Program-made: the position numbers and the translations under genes
In this document: in pieces, positions 43,063-55,000 of the stretch
How the letters are laid out: every line of letters starts with the position of its first letter
Numbering within the stretch: the first letter of the stretch is position 1
DNA from: Chrysoperla carnea
Lineage: Eukaryota > Arthropoda > Insecta > Neuroptera > Chrysopidae
DNA length: 64,000 bases
Assembly (NCBI RefSeq): GCF_905475395.1
Contig: NC_058341.1
Location: 69,943,501 to 70,007,500, forward strand
Reading direction: 5' to 3'
Notes under the pieces: model-generated
What the model was told of the DNA's origin: nothing
The model's database searches: none
Seen by the model: only the letters and a program-made list of their open reading frames with translations

Positions 43063-46000
43063 TTAAAATTCAAATACAATAATATCTAAATAAAAATACT
43101 GGAAAATTATTGTTGCAAACAATAAAACACCACAAGCTTTTAAAGCAAATCCTAAACTATTGTTATCTGAAATGTTTGAGAGTAGTCCTCTTGGACTGCT
43201 ATCAAAATCAAAATTTCTACCAAATATACCAAATGTGAGTAAATAATTTTGTGGTTTGTTTAATTTATATACAATTGTATTCGTATCTTTCCGTTCCCAA
43301 GACCAAGACGATGATAATATTGGCATTATTGATGTATTTACTGTGTTTGGAAAATGTATTAAATTTTTCTTCTCTGGAAAATTTGCTCGAATTGTGATGT
43401 TTTCAAATGTAACTGGCCAATCAATTTTATTATAATCTGGAAATCTGTAATAAAAATTTAAGACAATCGATTACTTCAAAGAAATCCATCATTTCTCATC
43501 ATTTTAGTTTTTATTCTTATTTTTGCAAGCGGTAATAATCAAGTCTGGTCTCTCATAGATATATAATATTTAACGGAAGTGTTGCAAACATAAACCAAAC
43601 ACATATAAAGACATACGACACCATCACAGTCATATACATATACACAAATCTGTTAACTCTATATAAAATGCATTAGGAACATATGTTCATTGATGTACGA
43701 GTTAGTTCCCAAAACTGCTACATCGTAACGCCACCAGTATCAGTGTCAAAACCACTGGCATTAATTAATTAATTACTTAATAACAAATTTTTTATTTCAA
43801 CGCTCTCACGGGTAAACAGTGATGTTTATGAAAAAAATTTTTCAAACAACACTTGTTTATTTTTTTATAAGGAACATTTTTTAAGTTTAAACTTTTGTTC
43901 TGTCTCTAACGGTTTACAACGAGAATCGACATTCTTTTTTTAAGCCCTGAGCACGCTATAAAAATTCCAGCTTGATATCTCTTTTCGTTTTTGAGTTATC
44001 GTATCGACAGACGGATCGACGGACAGTCATTCAAACGGACAACCGGAAATGAATTACGTGAACACCTATACCAAAATTTTGTTCGTAGCATCAATATTAT
44101 TAAGCGCACAAACGGAACGAAACTTAGTATATCTTGATATATTTCATATATACATGGTATAAAAATTATAAAATATAAGGTCCTAAATTTTTATGAAAAA
44201 ATATATAATTATATACGTAAAAAAATTATATAACAACACAAACTACTAGAGTAGGATAATATTATTTAAAAAGTAGGAAAACTATCGCAATTATAAACGA
44301 CAAGCGGAGTAAATATGGTACAACTCATTAAAAATAATGAAGTAGGTATCTTTTGTCTTTTCATTCAATGAATAAGTCAGGTTAGTATAACAGTATGATT
44401 TACATTTTAGCCTTAAAATTCAATCCTTTATATGTATATGGAATTTTAACGTAGAGATATGAAGATAGAGAACGCTAGCCTGTAAGTAGATGCGATATGC
44501 AAAGCGAGAGAGAAGAGAAGAGAGAAGAAAGAGAAGACGTGTCAGTACGTTCCCCTGTGTCGTTGTCTAATAAATACACTTATATTTGCTAATACATATA
44601 ATAGGTACATATGATGATGACAAGGACACAGGGAAACTGATTGAGAGTCTTCTCTCTCATTCATCATATCGCATTCACTTACAGGCTAGTAGATTCCTCG
44701 CGCTCTCTGTGTATAATATTCTATGGATTTTAGTGTTAAGAAAGCTCTATCTAGGGATAGAAATAGAACTAATATTGTTAGCTATCACCAAAGAGGCTTA
44801 TATACAGGGCGTTCTGTTATTAACTGCAGATCGTTGGCCTACAGAATAAGCTCATAAAGACGAACAAAAAAACTCTTTACCAAATTTCGATCTGAGGCCA
44901 GATACGGGAGATGTGCCTATGGGAAAATAGAAAGATTTTTGAATTCACAAACCTATCAAATTCATTAAATTAGTAGGTGTCACTTAGAGGTGACTATCAT
45001 AAAACAATAATTGATTTAATTGGGTAGTGAATATTAAAAAAAATATTTTGTTGTTATTATTTATAAAGAAAACTGAAATATAAATCACCAATAGCCAGTT
45101 AGATGTGGGAGGTATCAAATTATATATTAATATAGGTACGGGGCAGGGGGGAATAAATAGTGTAATACAGAACACAAAATCTTAAACATTGTATTACTTT
45201 ACAACTTCAACACACAACATACATACTTTGGTTTGTATCGGTGTATGTGTATCTCAGCATATATTTATCAAAACGGACAATTGTCCGTCTTGCGAAATAT
45301 ATGCCTAACTTATGTGATATTCGCACGATTAGTTGCGTACAACATTTAATTTACCAAGAAACGTAGTGTAGGTTTTAATGGGTTAGTTTTTATAATAACA
45401 AAAGTAGCCAAATAGTTTTTTTGTAATAATTTTGCATTTAGAGACGCCTTCCACTATGATAAAACACACCCTCTCTTTAAGTAGTGTTTTATTGGTTTCA
45501 TTTAAAATGTTATTGAACTGTGATTCGCTAAAGATATACTAATTTATTTTGTTAATTATCTCGCAAAGTAGGCCTCATATCCAAAAGTGGAAAATAACTT
45601 TTTCCTTCGTCTTTATGAGCTTATTTTACAGGATAACGATCTGCAGTCAATAACAGAACGCCCTGTATAACATAGAGGCTTAAAAGCATTGGATACGCAA
45701 TAAGATAATTATTGATCGCTTAAAAAAAGATCGAAGAAAGGGACCGCTTTCCCTCTTTGTCTCACAGCAGACAAAGCGAAAATATTTTGAATTATTGATT
45801 AAACACGTGCATGTATGGTATTTCATAAAAGTAATATAAGACAAACGAAGACAGCTATACGCGTATTTTCTTGTAGGTCTCTCTCTATAACAATCAACCG
45901 TTTGGATAGCCACATTACGGTTCTATGTTATTACTTCTATGGCTATCACAGACACACAATATTTTATGGAAGTGTTGTTTACAGTGGTATATATTGATTG

Positions 46001-49000
46001 CATACCATGCATACATTACATGTGTAAAATAAGTTGTAATAATTTTTAACAAGAAAAAATTTTGCTAAAGAATTAAATAAAACATTAAAACAATTGATTT
46101 TATTTTAATTTGGATCACTATGTCGTTTAAATATCGTTGTGGCGTGCCAATGTGCCAAATTCCGATTTAAGTTTTCATAAATTCCCAATTAAGTGTAGTG
46201 AGGAAGTAACATCTGGAGTATAATCCCTAACAGAAGGCAAGTTTGAATAAAAAACTTAAAATTTCGAAAATAAGTGAGTGTACTGGAAACACGGTGCGCC
46301 TTCCTTTAAAAAAGGGTAGAATTTTAAAATACAAATTGTAAGAGCAAATATTCACATCACGTTAAAATCGTGAAATGGAGCAAGTGTCTTTTGTCTTTTA
46401 ATTCAATGAAAAAATCATCTGAGCCTAACATTTAGTTCACATTTTTTTTTCACAACTATAGAATGTAGAAATGTAAAGGAACAAAATCTCTTATGGTTGT
46501 TTGACTAAAAACAATGTCCAAAAAATACTATTAAATAAAGCGGCTAGAATGGCGCTTGTGTAGCAAAAGAGTGTTTGATGTGAACTTCTCTGTCCTTCTC
46601 TAATAACTTATTTAGTATCTACCCCAGTCTTATTACTTTGAGCACTTGTTTTAAATTTGCTACAGCAGCGCCATCCCGACGTCATTATTGATTAATGATT
46701 ACCTTAATCCACAAGAACTGGTATTATTTGTAGTACAAGCAACAATTCCACATGATTGTATTCCACCATCAGCCATGCCACTAAACGATCGAACTCCGTC
46801 CCGTATTACAAATTGATACTTATAATTAGTCGAATTTAAATTCATAAGCGTCGTATTTCGACTTAGGCTAACATTAAATTCACAACAAACAGTATTTTGG
46901 CAAACTGTCTCATGAATTCTATCTTTATTTAATTGCAACGGCATAAAACTATAATTATTCATTTGATACGGAACCATTTGTATTGAAATTGATTCGTTGT
47001 TATTAGCAGGTGGATGTTTATTTTCGTATAAAATGGATTCTCCAAATTTAGGATAAATTTTATACGTATATTTTGAATTTGGAAGATAACGATTATCTTT
47101 TGATACTTCTGAAATAATCAATGTCGATTCTTCTTTTCCTGTTGCATAATAAACATTGTTCTTTGTACGGGCTTGATAAATTCCAGAACCAGTTGATCCA
47201 AATTTAGGATAATTTACATTTGAGGCTAACAGAGTTGCATTATTTACGTACGCCCATCCTTCTTGAATTTGTAAGGCTGAAACAAATATATCAGAATCAC
47301 TACCAATGAAGGGAATTTCTATTTAAGATTAATTAAAACTAAAATTATTATTTTTAATCTTATTATCTGTTAGTGTATTAAATGTTTGAAGACGAAACCT
47401 AAATATCAATAAGTGAAAACAAACAATTGACTGAGTTAATTGTTGAAATACCATGTATAGACAGTGTTGATGACGCAATCGTTTGTTTTTTGACGTCACG
47501 TTAATAAAAAAAAGATATCCACTTTTAAATAGCTACACACACACTGATATTCCCATAGTAATGCATACTATAAAATTTGCACCTAATAAGCACCCTCGTG
47601 GGTAAACAGTAATGTTTACAAAAAAAATTTTCAAACAAAAATTGTTTATTTTTTTATAAAGAACATTTTTTACATTTAAACTTTTGCTCTATCTCTAACG
47701 GTTTACAAGATGGGTCCTACGGACCCAAGACCCAATTGACCCATGTTGCTCATTTACGAACTTGACCTCAGTTTTTAGGTCCTGAGTACGCTATAAAAAT
47801 TTCATCTTGATATCTCTTTTCGTTTTTGAGTTATCGTGTCCACAGACGGACGGACGGACGGGCAACCGAAAATGGACTAATTAGGTGATTCTATGAACAC
47901 CTATACCAAAATTTTTTTCGTAGCATGAATATTTTTAGGCGTTACAAACTTTGGTATAACAATCTGTTCGATTAAGTAAGAATATTTATATTATCTCAGG
48001 AAAAACTGGATTACATTTCAGGATATCTCCGATGATTTCTTTCGATAAAAGAAGGTAAAACTGAGATCATAATAGATCTAGTTATATCTTAGTAGATGTA
48101 CCTGTACTCGTTCGTTTGTGTAGATCTGCTTACATCACAATTGATGTATAGTAGTTCATTTGTGTACATCAGAGTACATCAACACATAAGCGAACACCAC
48201 TGTTGGTCTACATTGATGTATGTACACTCACTGTCAGAAAAAGTGCCACAGTTAAAACCATTCTAAGCGTACGCATCATATGTTATGTTATAATAGTAAC
48301 ACTTAGAATGTTTTAAAACGAGCATTTTTTGTGACATTGAGTATACGTTGATGTAGTATATTAAAACTGTTGATATAAATGTAGACCAACACTTATGTAC
48401 GTCGATGTACTCTGATGTACACAAATGAACTACTATACATTTAAGGTTCATAAAATGACTCCATTAAATTTTGACAACAAAAAATATCGAAAACAGTGAG
48501 GTTTGGTAAAAATTGTCACGAGTCAAAAAATACCTAAAATCGTAAAAAATATAATATCTAATTGTTTTCGAATGAAATTTTTGACCGGAACCACAAAATA
48601 ATCTTTATTTTCCACAATAACGAGTTTTCGACGAAAATCCTAATTTTATTTTTTCAAATGCTTATATCTGAAAACGGTGAGAATCGGTAAAAAATGCCAA
48701 TTATTAAAAAATGCTAGTAATTGTTCATAATATCAAAGATATTAAAGAATGTGGTGTCCAGAAGAAGGGTAGGTACTTCTGTCTCACTCTCTGGCAGTAA
48801 ATCGAATAAGCAGAAGTTTGAATGGTTTTGACTGTTAGACTGTTATTTCGGTTTTATTTCCCCGATTAAGATGCGGCTTTAATATATCACTTAAATTAAC
48901 TGCGGATCACTTTACCTTGAGGAATCAAGGTAATCAATCTCTCCTATATGCCTTATAATTTAGAATATAAATTAATTAAAATATACAAGGGAGATAACAT

Positions 49001-52000
49001 AATACTTTTTTTAATTAAAAATTCAAAAACTTACCTGTTAAAAATGGAAGTTCTGACATCCATCTTGTTGGAAATACAACATGTCTGATATTATAATTTT
49101 TAACTAACATTAGCGTTGGTTTGTCGAATAGAATGTCAAAACAAGTGAACAATCCAAATCTGACATTAAAATCGGTGTTGAATGTAGAAATCGTCGGAAC
49201 AATTGTTGTATTAAACAAAAATTCTCCAAATAGATTATGCTTGCGATATCTAAAATTTAATATAGCTTTCAGGAACAGTGTTTTTAAAGAGTTTATAAAA
49301 AATAAAAAATAAAAAAGTATCTTTATTCAGATATTTAGTATAAGCAAAAGTGTTTACTATTTAAAATAATTATCCTGCCCGGTTTTTCAACGGGAAAACG
49401 GAATATTTTGGAGAAAAATAATAATTTTAAAGAAAAAAATTCGGAATAAATATTAGTGTAAGAATATAATAGAAATTCTGAAATGTTTTAAATTTTTCTC
49501 TGATTAATTCTGAAAAAATTTTCTAGAAGAGTCAAAAAACTTGTAATAATGCAGTCTTCGAACTGCTTAATAAGTTTTACATAAATCTTTTTAGATTTTT
49601 CCAGAGGGTTTTAGAATCTTTTAGACTTACTCATTCTTTTAAAATTGTTTTTCCTGCAAGGCTAAATTAGACTATTGGCAGAAAATATTTCTGACTGACA
49701 ATTTTAATTTTCTCGTATATATCGCTCTGCTCTCCTCTTGTTATTGAACTCAATGTGAATTTTGGTTTAAAATTTAGCCCTTTTTATGTTTAAGGCAGTA
49801 TCTAAGTCAAGTCAAGTCAATTATAATTTTTTTTAATTATATAATTTTTCCTGTAATATGTGTTTATAATTTATAGGTTAAACGTAATGGCTACTTTTAG
49901 GAATAAAAAAATGTATTTATATGAATTAAGGAAGGGTCGATTTATAAAACTATTTTAACTGAACTAAAATTTCGAATTATATATATCCCGTGAAATATGC
50001 TTGTTGACGGAAAAATAGAAACAAACGCCATGTTAAAAAAAAATTGATTTGAAAAGAACTTTTTTAATGTTGAAACGCGCGAGTATACTTTTTTGGCCCA
50101 TTTTTTTGGGTATTTGCAGAATATTGATGTTTTATTGAAGTTTTGGAGGGTAAACTATCCCGGAGGGGAGGGGGTATATCGAAATCGTGATTAGAAATCC
50201 TTAAAGCTTTCGACTTGCTGTTTTGTACCTGTGGGGGCGAATTACCCCAATATGGGTAATATATCGGATTCTGGCTCAGAATCGTGATCAACGACTCCGA
50301 AAATCCCTGAGTATAGTTTTTTTAATTATTTTGTTAAATATTTTCAAAGTTTTAAATTTTTCAAAAATCACCCCAATAATGGATTCCAATAGTTGGCTTA
50401 GATGAAATAGTATTTTGACGCTCAAAGCGAGCGTATGATCTTTTCAATAAATTTAAAAAAATAGTAGTTAACCTTGATACTGCCATACTACCTTAATACT
50501 TCATCTGTGTAGTCTGAAGTCATCAGCTCTCTAGTCTCTTGTGATTAATTAAACGCAATGCATTTCTAACTTGTTGTGGAAATTGCCTAATTTCTACATA
50601 CATACCTTGCGATAACTGTTCCATTTCTATCAAAAGCTACATTTGTGTTAAAAAAGTATAATTTATCTGAGCCACAATCGCGAGTATCATTTAACTCTTT
50701 TTGTGTGATATTGTTACAATCAAATTTTTCATTAATATTAGCTACGATATACATTTCATACTGTTTCGCTAAGCACGATAAATTTTTCAATACCTGTAAA
50801 AAAACATGTCAAAATAATTTATGTATTGCAAATTTTATATCTTGAAAACAATTTAAAAAAAATATAGTTTATTGTTTATATTGATAGCATTATCAACTTT
50901 CTTTAACTTTCCTCTGATATCGAAATGCATGTGTGTGTGCCTGACTGTAAAATTTGGGAACCCGGAAAAATGAATAAATAAGTCAGGAAAACTCCAAATA
51001 ATCTCCTGACTAATTTGTTATATTCCTTAAGAGAAGTATTACATATTTAAATATGATAAAACGTGCAGTAATTTATTTTTGAAAATCTGAAATGTTTTAA
51101 ATTATATTCTGATTAATTCTGAATAAGTTTTCTCGAAAAGTCCAAAACATTGTAATGATGCAATCTTCAAAATTTTTAAAAGTGTTACATAGATCTTTTC
51201 AGACTTATTCATCTTTCTATAATTGTTTTTCAGAACACTGCACGACTAAATTAGGCTACTGGTAGAAAATATTTCCGCCAGGAAGCTATCCAGCAAATTC
51301 AAAATGGTTAAATATAGAAATATTGGTCTTACAAATACGTGCAATAACTCGTTGGATTCGGAATGATGAATCCAAATTTTAAATTAATATTTATAATTTT
51401 ACAAAAATTATGTAGTGTGACGGACGTACTCATTTATGTCACCACTACAACAATTTAAAAATAAAGCAAAAAAACCTATTTTCGGCGTTAAGTTCCGAGA
51501 GAGAAGATTTTTTATTGGAAATTTCTTCCTCTTTAAGAAACTTTTTTTTTAAATTTCTTGAACAATAATATTTTATGAAATATTGAAGAAAACAGAAATA
51601 CCATTTATTCATCTTTAATTGTTTATAACTTTTCAAATTTTTTTATCTGATGAAAAACGAGCTATCACATGTATTTTTAAGACCATTATATCTACACTGA
51701 AAAAAATTAAAATAATGACAACCTCATTCCGAAATAAGCCGTTTCATATTAAAATAAAGTAAAAATATTTTCAATTTCCTAATGTTATGAACAAGTACAG
51801 CTAAATATTTGTATTTACAATAAAATGGGATTGAATTTAAAATATTGATACAAAATCACTGAAGGTAAATATACAAAATCGTTACTTCAATGAAAGAGAT
51901 TGATTTCAGTTAAAAGTCATGTATTTTATTGAGGGAAAATAAAATTGTACTTAATTGGAATATATAATTGTGCAAATAAAGCAAATCGATGAATTAAAAG

Positions 52001-55000
52001 AAAATTTCTTTGCATTTGCTTTAAATAGTGGATTTGGTTATTATGATCACATATCTATCATGCCTAGTCCATACCTGATTGTGTCAACTACATGAAAATT
52101 GTTGTTAATAACTTACAGAAAGTTTGAAATAAACTTATTGATCATTTTTATAATATGTACCATATTTTTTGATATTATATAAATAACAAGCATCGGTAGC
52201 GCAGTTGCATAAGCGGTGGACTCAGGACACTAAAATCAACAGTTATCCATTTGTCGCTGGTTGAAATCCGATTCGAAGAAACAATTTTTTTGTAAATAAA
52301 TCTGTTAGCAGGTATAAAACTTTTATTTTTTTTTTAAATAAATGTTTTATATACCTGCTCATGTAGTTGTGACAATCATATAAGTATTTTTTTATAATAC
52401 TTATAGGTGGTAGTACCAATCAAAAAAAGATTGTTTAAAACTATGTTGCATTTCAATATTTGAAATTTGTTAAACAATATACTACTTTCATACAAACAAC
52501 TCATGCGTTTGTGTCAACTTCACCACTCAATCCCGTACGGTAGTTGTACCACATTCTTGGCACCATTCTCCATATTTGATCTCGCGATGAGGTTGGTATT
52601 AATAATTTTTGTTCAGTGAATATTTCACCAAAACTGAATTCTTAAATAAGATATGGAATACTTACGCTAGAAAAATTATTATAATAACATGGACTAATTT
52701 TCTGAACTGGATTTGGAACGTACGATGAAAAATTAGTTAGGACTTTTCGATTTGGAATATTTGTATTACCATATATTCCCTGTTCAGGGAATACTAATAT
52801 ATCCACTCCCTAAATTAAATCAGATATTTTATATAAATATTTCCAATTTACATGAGCTTTAAAACCCACCAATTTCTTAGCATCATCTGCAACCGAATTG
52901 TATTTTTTTAAGTTATACTCCACGGATCTCGATTGATCATCCAAATGGTGTTCGTAAACTCCAGCAATATATGTTGAATACACCTAAAATAATTTAATCC
53001 ATATTCAATCCAATTTTTATGTCCTACCTACGTTTTTGTAATAAATCAGGAGTATTTTAAATTGAAGGCTAAGTTTGTTACGGTTAGAAATATTGATGGT
53101 ACAAATAAAATTTTTAAATGAGCAACGTAGGTCTATAGGGCCATGGGTAAAACCGTGCGTATCATAAAAGATAGTATAAATTATAAAAGCAAAAAATTTT
53201 CTTCTTGAAAAAACAACTTTTGTTTGAATCATTTTCTATGAAATCATTATTTTCCCGAAAGGTTGAAATTTGTGGATAAAACTTATTATTGATAACTGGG
53301 AGTTACAGCTCGTCAACTGGCAATAATAATTAGTACTGATTAAAATCAGAAGAAGACTCGAATTCAATAGTTACAATTTCGACTACCAGATGGCAATACT
53401 TGTATTTACCACTTTTTTAAGGCCAATATAAATTCAAATCAGATAAATCCCTCCAACTGGCGATAAAAATTTGTACTGTTAAACAGGAAGTGGACCGTTT
53501 TTGTTCCAGTTTAGACCACCTGATTACTTACCATTTATCGATAGTTTAGTCATACAATTGAAAAAGGGGCTAGTAAAAGTTTTAGAATCTTTTCATATTA
53601 GTTTTGGGCAAAAGATCTTTTTCCTCTATTTCGACCCTGCTGAGCCCGAATCTACAGGTTGCCCAACCAAAATTTCGACCAGAAGTGAGATATTCAAAAA
53701 GTGGTAGCCAAGATGGTGGCAAAACCCGAAATCGCCGCTGTAATGAACTCGAGAAACACTAAAATACAAAAAAATTATAGGTTGGGATTTTTCAAGTCGG
53801 CGACTAAGATTTCAAAAATTCACTCTAAAACAACATTTGAACTCAACTTTTAATTTAAGTACAAAATATAATACATAGTTGGTGAAACAAAAACGAAAAA
53901 TTACAAAAGCTTACAGAAAAATTACTAGTGTGTCTCTCCAGAATTGAGACAGGTGCGTTTTTAGGGAGCACACAGTTTTACACACGGCACATTTGCTTTC
54001 TTATAGCTGCCTTTCTTCGTGTTACAAAGGCTCTTACCCAGAAGTTTACAGTTTTCGAAGAAAAGCTTCCAGGTGCCTATTTTTGTAATAGATTCAAATT
54101 TGGATGTGTCATAAAATCTTACTAGATGATTTTCAGGTAAAAGTCATGCACTGGAATGTATTTTGTATCCCGTGCAGTGCCGTTCATAACCCACAGATGC
54201 GATCACTTCATTTTGGCCTAGTGATGGGCAAGAAGAAGCACTACATCAGTGTGTCTAGTCATCACAACAATATTTTTAACTGTACAATCGACTACATGAA
54301 GATTCATAGGGTATCAGCTTTCTCGTGTGACACTCTAAGCAAATCAACAATGCGAGTTCGATCGGTGTCACGTTCTAGTATTCTATCGGACAAATACCTA
54401 CATAAGTCCGTCTTTTTCTCCCAAAGAAATAAAAAGCTACTCCTGTTCTTCGGCAACGTTAGAATGAGTGGTTTCGCTTTGTACTGCAACAAAATACAAC
54501 GTGAACTTCATTATACTTAAATCCATGACTCAATTTTCTTTATATAAAGCATTCAAGTCACCAAACACTTCAGCAATTTAATTTTCTAAGCAGGTTAATC
54601 CTGGCGTTACGAGCACAGATGAAGCTCGAACTATTTTATTTGGAGCTGTAAGCATACTAGAGTCACTCTCTCCTAGATCACACCGCTTGAGACACTGATG
54701 TAGTGCTTCTTCTTGCCCAACACTTTGCCAAAATGAGGTGCATGCATGAAATTTACATCTTGAATATCTCACTTTCGGTCGGGATTTCAATTGGGCAGCC
54801 GGTAGATTCGAATTCAGCAGGGTCGAAATAGGGAGTAAAGAACTTTTGCAAAAAAGTAATATGAAATGCTTTTAAAATTCGATTTTCTGATCTTTTGACT
54901 GGATTATCTCCAATCCAAGAAACAAACCATAGAAGGTTACAATTTTGCAGGAAGTTTCAAATATTGGGTCTATTGATCTCATACGAAACCTATTCGACAA

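Noticed and set aside
54104..54520. 138-codon ORF
   Set aside because: It lies in a diverged inverted repeat and its other copy is not open in the same frame. No family pattern.
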